Below are positions 1-7,015 of a stretch of 17,064 bases of DNA, piece after piece (the stretch's first letter is position 1; every line of letters starts with the position of its first letter). This DNA is from JBMTVT01 sp049451635 (lineage in GTDB: Bacteria > Bacteroidota > Bacteroidia > Flavobacteriales > Flavobacteriaceae), in NCBI GenBank assembly GCA_049451635.1, contig JBMTVT010000046.1, positions 1-17,064 on the forward strand. Direction: 5' to 3'. The notes under the pieces were generated by a model that saw nothing but the letters and a program-made list of their open reading frames with translations, ran no database searches and was not told the DNA's origin. The position numbers and the translations under genes are program-made.

Positions 1-175
1 TTTTTCATGTTTCTAAGATATTTGTTTTGTAACAAACAGTCTTAAATTTTATGTCCGAGTAAAGGTAACAACTCCATTAACCAACAGTAATTTTTTTGGC
101 TCTTTTTCATACTTATCTTTTACGTTAATGTAAATTATAATAATTAAAGCTGGGGCAACCCTGTGAGCAATAAAT
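1..175. other. Intergenic end of window; possible start of a further minus-strand gene at 6-8
   Basis: No gene is supported here. On the minus strand an ATG at 8-6 reads ATG-AAA-A and runs off the left edge, so it could open another gene, but too little is visible to judge. One minus-strand frame is open for about 40 codons between about 180 and 50, but it has no usable start codon because a TAG lies just upstream inside the NUDIX gene. I treat it as chance. Confidence 0.25.
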
Positions 176-733
176 TCATTTAGCTATGGTTTTTTTAATG
201 GTCTGCCATATAAATTGATAATATGATTTGTTTGAAGGCACAAAATGATTGTTATTGTTGCCAATAGTATCAATTAGATCTTGAAATTCTTTTATAGTCA
301 CCAATTTTAAGTTTTCAACCTCTTCTTCTTGGGGTATTAATTTTGAAATTGGTGTAAGTAATTCTGCTATAAAGGTATTATGAAACTCATTATCAGTAAT
401 GCCATTTTCATAAGATTGAAAGCATTCAAAAATACCAATTTTTTGTAAATTAATTTCTGAAATATCTATACTTATTTCCTCTTTGGTTTCTCTTATACAG
501 GCTTGTTCAGGAGTTTCACCAGCATCAATATGTCCTGCAACAGAAACATCCCACATTAATGGGCAGATGGTTTTTTTAGCTGAACGTTGTGATAATAATA
601 TTTCTCCCTTTTTTGTGTATAGCCAGAGGTGTGCTGTATGATGATAATACCCTTTTAGGTGAACTTCACTTTTAGGTTTATAAAAACCCAAAGCATTACC
701 AGCTTCATCAACGATATCTATATATTCCTCCAT
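176..733 (-). CDS. NUDIX hydrolase, IPP-isomerase-like subgroup
   Basis: Hydrolase of nucleoside-diphosphate-linked compounds; the exact substrate cannot be read from the sequence. The NUDIX box is clear at about residues 67-88: G67, E73, R81-E82 and the metal-binding pair E85-E86, followed by I-S-I, so Ser replaces the usual Gly near its end. The N-terminus (EEYIDIVDE) and the conserved 'W-D-V-S-V-A-G-H' segment resemble the subgroup annotated as YfcD or isopentenyl-diphosphate isomerase-like. The length of 185 aa is normal. The ATG at 733-731 lies 10 bases from a GGAGG at 748-744 (minus strand), and that GGAGG is part of the terminator-like hairpin between this gene and the M42 peptidase upstream. 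It ends in TGA. Family is certain; substrate is unknown. Confidence 0.9.
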   Translation of the reverse strand: MEEYIDIVDEAGNALGFYKPKSEVHLKGYYHHTAHLWLYTKKGEILLSQRSAKKTICPLMWDVSVAGHIDAGETPEQACIRETKEEISIDISEINLQKIGIFECFQSYENGITDNEFHNTFIAELLTPISKLIPQEEEVENLKLVTIKEFQDLIDTIGNNNNHFVPSNKSYYQFIWQTIKKTIAK

Positions 734-740
734 AATAAAA

Positions 741-760
741 AAGCCTCCATTAAGAGGCTT
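741..760 (-). terminator. Rho-independent terminator hairpin after the M42 gene, overlapping the NUDIX ribosome-binding region
   Basis: A perfect 7-bp stem, AAGCCTC (741-747) with GAGGCTT (754-760), has a 6-base loop. Read on the minus strand it begins five bases after the M42 stop codon and runs directly into a T-tract, the classical intrinsic terminator layout. The T-tract ends at the NUDIX start codon (733-731). The 3' arm plus the last loop base supply GGAGG, so the same bases may serve as the NUDIX Shine-Dalgarno. No separate NUDIX promoter fits in between, so its expression would need readthrough or a promoter inside the M42 gene. Confidence 0.7.
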
Positions 761-765
761 AGGTT

Positions 766-1854
766 TTATTTAAAATAACTAAACGTTTCTCCGTCTTTTA
801 TGTTAAGTAATGTTTCATAAATTAACTTAATTACGTTTTCAACGTCACTTTTATGAACCATCTCTACAGTGGTATGCATATAACGAAGTGGTAACGAAAT
901 TAATGCTGAGGCAACACCACCGTTACTATAAGCAAAAGCATCGGTATCGGTACCTGTTGCTCTAGAGAGTGCAGAACGTTGAAAAGGAATTTTTTTGGCT
1001 TCTGCAGTGTCGGTTATTAAATCACGTAATTTTTGTTGCACTGCTGGTGCATAAGCTACCACAGGACCTAAACCAATTTCTAGATGTCCTTCTTTTTTAC
1101 GGTCAATCATAGGAGTGGTGGTATCGTGGGTTACATCGGTAACAATAGCAACGTTTGGTTTTATGGTTTGGGTAATCATTTCAGCACCACGTAAGCCAAT
1201 TTCTTCTTGAACAGAATTGGTAATATACAGTCCGAAAGGTAGCTTCTTTTTATTTTCCTTTAGTAATCGTGCTACTTCTGCAATCATAAAACCGCCCATG
1301 CGATTATCTAATGCACGACAAACAAATTTATCACCATTTAAAATATGGAATTCATCGGGATAGGTAATCACACATCCCACATGAACACCCATTTTTTCAA
1401 CTTCTTCTTTGTCTTTTGCACCAACATCAATGGTGATGTTATCTGGTTTCGGAGGTTCTTCTTTACTTTTATCGCGTGTATGGATAGCAGGCCAACCAAA
1501 AACGCCTTTTACAATCCCTTTTTTGGTATGAATATTTACAATTTTACTCGGTGCAATTTGGTGGTCGCTTCCGCCATTTCTAATCACATAAATTAATCCG
1601 TTATCCGAGATATAATTTACATACCATGAAATTTCATCAGCATGACCTTCAATAACTACTTTGTATTTTGCTTTGGGATTTATAACGCCAACCGCTGTTC
1701 CGTAGGTATCTGTAATAAACTCATCAACATAGGGTTTTAGGTAATCCATCCACAGTTTTTGTCCTGTCCATTCATAGCCTGTTGGAGCTGCATTATTTAA
1801 ATATTTTTCTAAAAAGTCCATCGACTTTTTGTTCAGAATGCTTTTGTTTGCCAT
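766..1854 (-). CDS. M42 family metallopeptidase (glutamyl aminopeptidase-like)
   Basis: A cytoplasmic di-metal aminopeptidase of the M42 family; such enzymes form large tetrahedral complexes that trim peptides. Metal ligands and catalytic residues are visible in the expected order: H71 in EGHADE, D183 in ALDNR, the E217-E218 pair in QEEIGLRGA, D240 in VTDVTHD and H327 in YMHTTVEM. The length of 362 aa is typical and no signal peptide is seen. The start is the ATG at 1854-1852. It is divergent from the DUF4294 operon, with about 100 bases between the two starts. Downstream it ends in TAA, five bases before a strong hairpin terminator. The gene appears intact, and substrate preference cannot be inferred from sequence alone. 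Confidence 0.93.
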   Translation of the reverse strand: MANKSILNKKSMDFLEKYLNNAAPTGYEWTGQKLWMDYLKPYVDEFITDTYGTAVGVINPKAKYKVVIEGHADEISWYVNYISDNGLIYVIRNGGSDHQIAPSKIVNIHTKKGIVKGVFGWPAIHTRDKSKEEPPKPDNITIDVGAKDKEEVEKMGVHVGCVITYPDEFHILNGDKFVCRALDNRMGGFMIAEVARLLKENKKKLPFGLYITNSVQEEIGLRGAEMITQTIKPNVAIVTDVTHDTTTPMIDRKKEGHLEIGLGPVVAYAPAVQQKLRDLITDTAEAKKIPFQRSALSRATGTDTDAFAYSNGGVASALISLPLRYMHTTVEMVHKSDVENVIKLIYETLLNIKDGETFSYFK

Positions 1855-1957
1855 TTGTAAAAGTTTTGCACTAAAATAATAATATTAATAAGAATTTAAG
1901 GTTAATGATTAGGTAAATTAGTAATTTAGACATGTTAAAAGCTCCAGTATTTTGCAA

Positions 1958-2641
1958 ATGAACTTTTTAAAATATTTATTCATATTATTTCCTGTTTTTG
2001 TAATTTCTCAAGTAAATGAATTTGAGCAAGATACAACGCTTGTTGAATATATTATTATTGAAGGAGATTCCGTACCGCACACATCAATAAACTTGGATGA
2101 AGTGATACTGTTGCACAAACTTAAGTTTGATAGTAGAGAAGACCGGATACGATACCTAATTTTACGCAGGAAAACCATTAAAGTATATCCGTATGCTAAA
2201 CTTGCTGCAGAGCGATTGGAATCAATGAATGCTAGAATGGCTACTTTGACAAAAAATCGTGATAAAAAACGTTATACCAAGCGTGTTCAAAAATATATTG
2301 AAGGGGAGTTTTCTGATGAATTAAAAAAACTCACCAGAACCGAGGGGCAAATTTTGGTTAAATTAATTCATCGGCAAACAGGCACAACCGCATTCGATTT
2401 GATAAAGGAACTACGCAGTGGTTGGCGTGCCTTTTGGTACAATACCACAGCAAGTATGTTTGATATTTCCTTAAAGCGTGAATTCGATCCTTGGAACGAA
2501 AAAGAAGATTATTTAATTGAAGATATTTTACAACGAAATTTTCAAAGTGGTCAATTGGAACGCCAAAAATCAGCTATCCCATTTAATTTTTTTGAGCTTA
2601 CAGATAAGTGGATGAATTCTGAACAACCTAATAAAAATTGA
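1958..2641 (+). CDS. DUF4294 domain-containing exported protein
   Basis: Conserved Bacteroidota protein of unknown function. The start is placed at the ATG at 1958 (M-N-F-L-K); an upstream in-frame TTG at 1952 is less likely because the ATG leads directly into the signal peptide. Residues 1-16 or so form a hydrophobic export signal (FLKYLFILFPVFVIS followed by Q). The DUF4294 core occupies roughly the last two thirds, beginning at 'KVYPYAKLAAERL' and rich in charged residues and helices, with an invariant-looking 'SGWRAFWYN' segment. Its stop codon TGA shares one base with the ATG of the next gene (TGATG at 2639-2643), which points to translational coupling with the PAQR protein. A gene of this type divergent from an M42 peptidase is an arrangement I recognise from Flavobacteriaceae. 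Confidence 0.85.
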   Translation: MNFLKYLFILFPVFVISQVNEFEQDTTLVEYIIIEGDSVPHTSINLDEVILLHKLKFDSREDRIRYLILRRKTIKVYPYAKLAAERLESMNARMATLTKNRDKKRYTKRVQKYIEGEFSDELKKLTRTEGQILVKLIHRQTGTTAFDLIKELRSGWRAFWYNTTASMFDISLKREFDPWNEKEDYLIEDILQRNFQSGQLERQKSAIPFNFFELTDKWMNSEQPNKN

Positions 2642-3267
2642 TGCGCATTCAAACTCCTTTTGAAGAAAAACTCAACGCAACATCACATGCCATTGGTGCG
2701 CTGTTCGGTATTACAGCCTTAATACTTCTTGTTATTTATAACAGCAATAAAACTGATTGGAGCCTATTTAGTGTGATTGTTTACGGCATTACTATCATTG
2801 TTTTATTTACTGCTTCTACCTTTTATCATGCTGTAAAAGGTGAGAAACGAAAACATTATTTTAGAATTGTTGACCACATTAGTATTTATTTTTTGATAGC
2901 CGGTACTTACACACCTGTTTGTTTAATTGCTTTGGAACAAAGTTTGGGTTGGACACTCTTTTGGACGGTTTGGGGAATTGCTGCCTTTGGCATTGTTTTA
3001 AAATTGTTTTTCACAGGTAGGTTTGAAACCTTTTCTACATTATTGTATTTAGTAATGGGATGGCTCATTGTTTTTGATTTTTCAAATGTGTCAAATGCCA
3101 TTGGTGATAATGGTGTTTTATTGTTGTTTTCAGGTGGTTTAGCTTATACTGTTGGTATTGTGTTTTATGCTATTCAAAAAATACCTTATAACCATGTTAT
3201 TTGGCATTTGTTTGTTTTGGCTGGTGCGATATTTCACTTTTTTATGATTTTCTTTTATGTGATTTAA
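2641..3267 (+). CDS. Hemolysin III family / PAQR membrane protein
   Basis: Seven-helix membrane protein of the PAQR superfamily (bacterial hemolysin III, TrhA/YqfA group), a fold of probable metal-dependent hydrolases that in bacteria is linked to membrane lipid homeostasis. The family's metal-binding residues are visible: H63 in 'STFYH', D78 in 'IVDHISIYFLIAGTYTP', and H185-x3-H189 in the last helix region. The 208 aa length is normal. The start is the ATG at 2641, which overlaps the upstream stop by one base; a TTG at 2638 immediately before it is not needed. Despite the family name, haemolytic activity should not be assumed. It ends in TAA at 3265-3267, where the GNAT gene begins two bases later. 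Confidence 0.88.
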   Translation: MRIQTPFEEKLNATSHAIGALFGITALILLVIYNSNKTDWSLFSVIVYGITIIVLFTASTFYHAVKGEKRKHYFRIVDHISIYFLIAGTYTPVCLIALEQSLGWTLFWTVWGIAAFGIVLKLFFTGRFETFSTLLYLVMGWLIVFDFSNVSNAIGDNGVLLLFSGGLAYTVGIVFYAIQKIPYNHVIWHLFVLAGAIFHFFMIFFYVI

Positions 3268-3268
3268 T

Positions 3269-3760
3269 GTGATTGATATTATACCAGCAAAAAATAAGAA
3301 TGACTATGTGCTAATCGAGCAATTGGCAAATATTGTTTGGTACGAGCACTACATTTCCATTATTAGTTTAAAGCAAATTGAATACATGCTCTATAAATAT
3401 AATTCGGTAAAAGCTATTAGCAAAAGAGCTCAACAAGGCACTCAGTTTTATTACATGACTTTTAATGAAATACCAGTTGGTTATGTTGCTATTGAAATAA
3501 AACCTAATCACCTATACATAAGCAAACTATATGTTTTAAAAAAATACAGAGGAAATAAAATTGCAAAAAGAGCTATGTTGTTTGCTGAGTCTATGGCAAA
3601 AGATAAAGGAAAAGAAAGTATCAAGCTCCATGTTAATAAATACAATACCAACTCTATTTTGGCTTACGAAAAAATGGGTTTTGTTAATTCAGAATCGGTA
3701 GTTACTGATATTGGTCGTGGATTTGTAATGGATGATTATTTGATGGTGAAAGCTATTTGA
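3269..3760 (+). CDS. GNAT family N-acetyltransferase, GTG start
   Basis: Acetyl-CoA-dependent acetyltransferase of about 163 aa; the acceptor is unknown. Acetyl-CoA motif A is visible as strand 'LYISKLYVLKKY' followed by the pyrophosphate-binding loop 'RGNKIA' at residues 94-99. The C-terminal motif B region 'NTNSILAYEKMGF' (127-138) is typical of GNATs. The start must be the GTG at 3269: an in-frame TGA at 3260-3262 blocks anything further upstream, and the overlapping ATG at 3267 is out of frame and stops at once. It is the third gene of the DUF4294-PAQR-GNAT run, with one base between the previous stop and this start. It is followed by two adjacent inverted repeats that may end the operon. 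Confidence 0.88.
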   Translation: MIDIIPAKNKNDYVLIEQLANIVWYEHYISIISLKQIEYMLYKYNSVKAISKRAQQGTQFYYMTFNEIPVGYVAIEIKPNHLYISKLYVLKKYRGNKIAKRAMLFAESMAKDKGKESIKLHVNKYNTNSILAYEKMGFVNSESVVTDIGRGFVMDDYLMVKAI

Positions 3761-3766
3761 AATATA

Positions 3767-3828
3767 AATTAGCAAAATATTCAAACCAAACTGAAGCTAA
3801 TTATTGGTTTATAACTTCTAACCAATAA
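3767..3828. repeat. Two adjacent inverted repeats between convergent genes (possible terminators)
   Basis: The first pair is AATTAGC (3767-3773) with GCTAATT (3796-3802), with a 22-base loop. The second is TTATTGGTT (3801-3809) with AACCAATAA (3820-3828), a perfect 9-bp stem with a 10-base loop; the two share two bases. They lie just after the GNAT stop codon and before the 3' end of the oppositely oriented GH5 pseudogene, where a bidirectional terminator would be expected. Neither has a clean T-tract, so the terminator reading is weak. Confidence 0.35.
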
Positions 3829-3844
3829 AAAGAAGTAGATGAAA

Positions 3845-4871
3845 TTAATTTGCTAAAAAATTTTTGTAGGTAGTTCCCCAGTTATTGTTGTTCAAAATTG
3901 TTCTCTAAACTGTCATTTGTGAGTAATGCGTTTTGGTCATTGTTGTTTCTATTAAATAGCCTTGCCATTGTAATGGTTTTGGTTTGGGTAACAGCCGATA
4001 AGAAATTATTAACAGGCATCAAACCAGAGGAGTTAATAACCCCAATTTCCCCAAATAGAAAAGTAAAACCGGCTTCATTTATAGCCTTTATTCTTAGTTT
4101 TATTTCAGAGTCTGTAGAGTTTATTAACCATTTTTCGCAGGCATGAATATCAAAAACTATATTTTTTCTGTTTGACAATAAGTTATTTCCTTGTTCTAAA
4201 ATAGCAACTTCCGATTGCTCTTGTTCGTTACCAAGTACAACTATAATATTGTTAAACCCTTCAACTGACCTGAGATTATCAACTATTTGACCCATATTAC
4301 TCAACCATAAAAAATGACTGTAAACATTTTCATTATTAAAATGGTAAGGTTCATTCCAAACCTCAATCCACACATCTTGTTGGTTCTTAAAATGCTCAGC
4401 AATCTGTCTCATTTTTGTTTTATAATCTTCAAAAAATGATTGTGCTTTTGGATTTAATCCAGTAAATAGTAGTTGGTTGCCATTGGTATCTACCCAACCA
4501 AACGGGCAGAGAATAGTTGTTACCCCACTTGCTCTATTGGCGTTTACAACATTTTGAAGCGCATGTAAATACGAACCTTGGCTATCTTTAATAGCATTTC
4601 CCTCTATGGGTTGTTCTCGCAAGTTTCCAATAAACTCCCTAACTATTTTTATATTTCAAAGCTTTATAAGCTCATGATTAGAAATGCCAGAGGTATTGAG
4701 ACAGTTAACGCCATTTGCATAAAAAACATCGCTACCATTGTAAATAATGTTTTTTTATACACTAAAAACAGTATGGTTCTCAATGGTGTTTTCATTACCA
4801 AAATCCTCAATATCACAGGCATTTAGCAATAATGCCATTGCAGATAATAATACAAGCAATTTGATTTTCAT
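3845..4871 (-). pseudogene. Broken GH5-like glycoside hydrolase lipoprotein
   Basis: Reading from the ATG at 4871 gives a lipoprotein signal ending L-L-L-N-A-C19, so the ancestor was an exported, lipid-anchored enzyme. The frame hits TAA at codon 39 (4757-4755) and TGA at codon 72 (4658-4656), the latter in 'IKL*NIKIVR' where a Trp is expected. It then stays open for 246 codons from a TTG at 4622. That part shows (beta/alpha)8 GH5 features: 'WIEVWNEP' with the acid/base Glu at codon 174 and 'FLFGEIGV' with the nucleophile Glu at codon 275. Near the end the frame stops early at 3882, while the +1 frame continues as 'NNNNWGTTYKNFLAN' to TAA at 3845, indicating a third lesion (indel near 3895). 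Two further oddities are 'HAC', where GH5 proteins usually have H-x-Y, and 'MARLF', where a Trp is usual. It starts four bases after the DUF4268 stop. Confidence 0.88.
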
Positions 4872-4875
4872 TGTG

Positions 4876-5304
4876 TTAATCCTCAATAACCTCTCTATAT
4901 TCCTCAAAAAAAGCTTCAAACAAACTCATTTTTTCATTAAAAAATTCCATCACCTCTCGCCAGGTGTTTTTGTTGTGAATTGAGACTTTTTGTTCTAAAG
5001 GCACATAAATTCTGGAAATTTCTTTGTGGTTATCTAAAAAATATGCCTCTTCATAAATAGCTTCAGCGAGATACTCCTCAATCAAAATGGATTTTAAAGC
5101 CAATAATTTTTCCCAATATTTTATACGGTTTTCCAAATCATCTTCCATGTCCAAAGCAACTAAAGCGTATTTGGTATCAAAATGAAATTTAAAACTAAAG
5201 CCTTTCAATTTGGTGTCGTACAAAATCCATTTTCTCGGGAACGATTTCCCAAAACTTGTCCAAAACTCTTGCCTTAATATGCGCGATTCTTCTTTGCTAA
5301 ACAT
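4876..5304 (-). CDS. DUF4268 domain-containing protein
   Basis: Small cytoplasmic protein of unknown function with a DUF4268 fold. The sequence from 'MFSKEESRILRQEFWTSFG' through 'PRKWILYDTKLKGFSFKF' to 'RIYVPLEQKVSIHNKNTW' matches the family over its whole length (142 aa). The start is placed at the ATG at 5304-5302 because family members begin M-F-S-K-E. An in-frame ATG at 5337 would add 11 residues (NSAPKCRMTK), but these are encoded by a palindrome and look like leader sequence. It lies downstream of the ZIP transporter on the same strand and four bases upstream of the GH5 pseudogene start, so it may be the last working gene of that run. DUF4268 domains also occur fused to endonuclease-like domains elsewhere; nothing of that kind is present here. 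Confidence 0.83.
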   Translation of the reverse strand: MFSKEESRILRQEFWTSFGKSFPRKWILYDTKLKGFSFKFHFDTKYALVALDMEDDLENRIKYWEKLLALKSILIEEYLAEAIYEEAYFLDNHKEISRIYVPLEQKVSIHNKNTWREVMEFFNEKMSLFEAFFEEYREVIED

Positions 5305-5311
5305 TTTTGTC

Positions 5312-5333
5312 ATTCTGCACTTCGGCGCAGAAT
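5312..5333. repeat. Small palindromic repeat in the DUF4268 leader
   Basis: A perfect 7-bp stem, ATTCTGC (5312-5318) with GCAGAAT (5327-5333), surrounds an 8-base loop. It is GC-richer than its surroundings and resembles the 'CATTCTG...CAGAATC' palindromes scattered through many Bacteroidota genomes. It lies directly upstream of the preferred DUF4268 start codon. Confidence 0.5.
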
Positions 5334-5364
5334 TCATTTTTAATTAAACCAATCAAAAGACAAA

Positions 5365-6039
5365 TCATATCATATATGCAATTCCAACCCCTAAAATAAT
5401 GGCAATAAATTTTGATAAATTAAATTTGTGCCCTTCACCACTTTCAAATAAAATGGTAGTTGAAATATGAAAAAATATACCAATAACTAAAGCATTAATG
5501 CTATTTGCTATATCTGTACTTATTTGGGTATTGTTAGAAATTAAGGTGCCAAAAGGTGTCATTAAGGCAAATGCCAATAAAAAGGCTACTATTTTAAATT
5601 TGTTAAAGTTGGATTGGAACAAAAAGATAGTAATCAGCATAGCAATGGGTATTTTATGCACCAAAACCCCAAAAACCATATCGTTGTGGTCATGAATGGG
5701 AAATCCTTCCAAAAAGCTATGTATGCATAAGCTTATAAATAACAGCCAAGGAAAAGTCGTTTCTTGTTTATGAATATGTAAATGCCCATGTTCGGCGCCT
5801 TTAGAGAAGAGCTCCAACACTATTTGCAGTAAAATACCACACATAATGTAAAGGCCCGTAAACTTGGTATTTAAATGCTGATAAACTTCGGGCAACAACT
5901 CAAAAAGTGTTAGCGCCAGTAAAAAAGCACCGCTAAAGGAGAGAAGGAGCTTGGTGTTACAGGACTTTTGTTTTTTTGTGAAAAAAGCCAAAACAACCCC
6001 TAAAACAACCGCTAAAATTGGTAACAAAAACTTATTCAT
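5365..6039 (-). CDS. ZIP family divalent metal transporter
   Basis: Inner-membrane transporter of the ZIP family, probably importing zinc or another divalent metal. The 224 aa form about eight hydrophobic segments. The diagnostic metal-site motifs are present: 'CIHSFLEGFPI' (H107, E111, G112) in TM4 and 'LVHKIPIAM' (H128, P131) in TM5. The loop between TM3 and TM4 is histidine-rich (H84, H86, H88, H90), as is usual for metal acquisition in this family. The start is placed at the ATG at 6039-6037 (M-N-K-F); a GTG at 6054 would add five residues and is less likely. It follows the methyltransferase on the same strand after a short gap that contains a small hairpin, and precedes the DUF4268 gene. 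Confidence 0.88.
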   Translation of the reverse strand: MNKFLLPILAVVLGVVLAFFTKKQKSCNTKLLLSFSGAFLLALTLFELLPEVYQHLNTKFTGLYIMCGILLQIVLELFSKGAEHGHLHIHKQETTFPWLLFISLCIHSFLEGFPIHDHNDMVFGVLVHKIPIAMLITIFLFQSNFNKFKIVAFLLAFALMTPFGTLISNNTQISTDIANSINALVIGIFFHISTTILFESGEGHKFNLSKFIAIILGVGIAYMI

Positions 6040-6077
6040 TATAAAAATAACCACCCAAAAGCAGGGTATAATTAAAA

Positions 6078-6090
6078 GCCAATTATTGGC
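6078..6090 (-). terminator. Weak hairpin at the 3' end of the methyltransferase gene
   Basis: A 5-bp stem, GCCAA (6078-6082) with TTGGC (6086-6090), has a 3-base loop. On the minus strand it directly follows the methyltransferase stop codon TAG and is followed by TTTTAAT. The stem is short, so termination may be partial. In the sense orientation the 13-mer is GCCAATAATTGGC, identical to one at the end of rocD (16584-16596). Confidence 0.4.
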
Positions 6091-6822
6091 CTATTTAAAA
6101 ATCATGATTAATCGTTTGGATGTTTTTATATCAAACTTCCTCAATTTATAATCGCCAAAAATATCCAATAAATACATGCCGGCCTCCTCAATTAGCGCCT
6201 CAAAATCCTGCAAGGTAAAAGCCCGAACGCGCTCTTGATAATGGTGGTTGTCTCCATCAACCGTAAATGTAATGTCTTTTATAATATGCCCATCTTCCAC
6301 AAAGCGTTTTAAATGGAACTCAATATCGTCAACCGTTTTCACCTCTTCGGCCACCAAATTGGCAATCACGTAGTCACTATTCATAAAATCAATAACCCCA
6401 AAGCCTGTGTCGTTTAAATCGGCTTTAATAGCTTTTATGGTATTAAGGTTGTTTTCATCATTTTCAAAATACCCAAAACTGGTAAACAAATTAAACACTG
6501 CATCAAACTGTTTCTGGAACGGTTTGCACATATCGTGAACCTTAAAATGCAAACGGTGATTTTCAAACTGTTTTGCGTAGGCAATACTGTTCTCGCTTAA
6601 ATCAACACCCGTAACATCATACCCAATTTTGTTTAAGTATCTGGAGTGGCGCCCTTTTCCGCAAGCCAAATCCAAAATAGTACCACCAGCAGGAATATTC
6701 AAATAGCTGGTAAGAGTATCCATAAAATCCTGCGCTTCACTCGTGTCCCTGTCTTTGTATAAAATATGGTAAAATGGTGTGTTAAACCACGAGGTATACC
6801 AAGTTGTTGTATCTTTTGTCAT
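6091..6822 (-). CDS. Class I SAM-dependent methyltransferase
   Basis: Soluble Rossmann-fold methyltransferase, 243 aa. SAM motif I is 'ILDLACGKGRHSRYL' at residues 49-63. The acidic residue ending strand 2 is D74 in 'VTGVDLS', and motif IV is 'FDAVFNLFTSFGYF' at 106-119. The N-terminal 'WYTSWFNTPFYHILYKDR' segment is characteristic of a common Bacteroidota subgroup of small-molecule-type methyltransferases. The acceptor cannot be predicted. The ATG at 6822 lies seven bases from a palindromic element at 6829-6846. It heads a minus-strand run followed by the ZIP transporter and the DUF4268 gene. There is no obvious functional link among these, and no truncation is visible. Confidence 0.88.
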   Translation of the reverse strand: MTKDTTTWYTSWFNTPFYHILYKDRDTSEAQDFMDTLTSYLNIPAGGTILDLACGKGRHSRYLNKIGYDVTGVDLSENSIAYAKQFENHRLHFKVHDMCKPFQKQFDAVFNLFTSFGYFENDENNLNTIKAIKADLNDTGFGVIDFMNSDYVIANLVAEEVKTVDDIEFHLKRFVEDGHIIKDITFTVDGDNHHYQERVRAFTLQDFEALIEEAGMYLLDIFGDYKLRKFDIKTSKRLIMIFK

Positions 6823-6828
6823 AGTTAC

Positions 6829-6846
6829 TTCCTACGTAGGTAGGAA
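6829..6846. repeat. Palindrome in the divergent methyltransferase/rlmL promoter region
   Basis: TTCCTAC (6829-6835) pairs perfectly with GTAGGAA (6840-6846) around GTAG; the core CCTACGTAGG is itself a 10-bp palindrome. It resembles a drifted copy of the 'TTCCTGC...GCAGGAA' repeats found between genes in many Bacteroidota, but it could also be an operator just upstream of the methyltransferase ATG. Confidence 0.45.
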
Positions 6847-6862
6847 TCATTTTAATCTATTA

Positions 6863-6948
6863 GGGTTACCCCAAAACTATGTTTTGTGGTCAGGCTTTCC
6901 GTTATATCTTTTGCAAAAGCAAAAGGATGCCACTACAATCCTTAACCC
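6863..6948. repeat. Foldback intergenic repeat (about 86 bp)
   Basis: The outer arms GGGTTA (6863-6868) and TAACCC (6943-6948) enclose a central perfect 7-bp hairpin, CTTTTGC (6908-6914) with GCAAAAG (6919-6925). Between them are partly matching segments (GTGG near 6890, CCAC near 6930). The pattern 'ggctttccg...atcttttgc...gcaaaaggatgcc' is one I recognise as a dispersed non-coding repeat in Flavobacteriaceae. It lies between divergent genes and encodes nothing. Confidence 0.55.
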
Positions 6949-6987
6949 GAATTATCAATAATATTTACCTTTGCCGTAAAATTACAT

Positions 6988-6995
6988 TATTTTTG
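6988..6995 (+). promoter_or_regulatory. Bacteroidota -7 promoter box for the RNA methyltransferase
   Basis: TATTTTTG matches the Bacteroidota -7 consensus TAnnTTTG exactly and sits 20 bases upstream of the ATG at 7016. A TTTG at 6970-6973 could be the -33 element, but the gap of 14 bases is shorter than usual, so only the -7 box is supported. Confidence 0.45.
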
Positions 6996-7015
6996 CAAGG
7001 TATTTTATAACAACA

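Noticed and set aside
50..180. Small minus-strand protein of about 40 codons after the NUDIX gene
   Set aside because: The frame has no start codon: a TAG sits immediately before it in that frame and no ATG, GTG or TTG lies near its beginning.
1952..1957. TTG start for the DUF4294 gene (and similarly TTG at 2638, GTG at 6054)
   Set aside because: An ATG follows within a few codons in each case and fits the signal peptide, family N-terminus or overlap with the previous gene better.
2641..3267. Haemolysin/virulence factor
   Set aside because: The hemolysin III name is historical; the sequence shows only a PAQR-type membrane protein, which is widespread in harmless bacteria.
3898..4983. Plus-strand open frames opposite the GH5 and DUF4268 genes (for example 3898-4146, 4578-4826, 4747-4983)
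   Set aside because: They lie antisense to recognisable coding sequence, have no family features and overlap one another; they are shadows.
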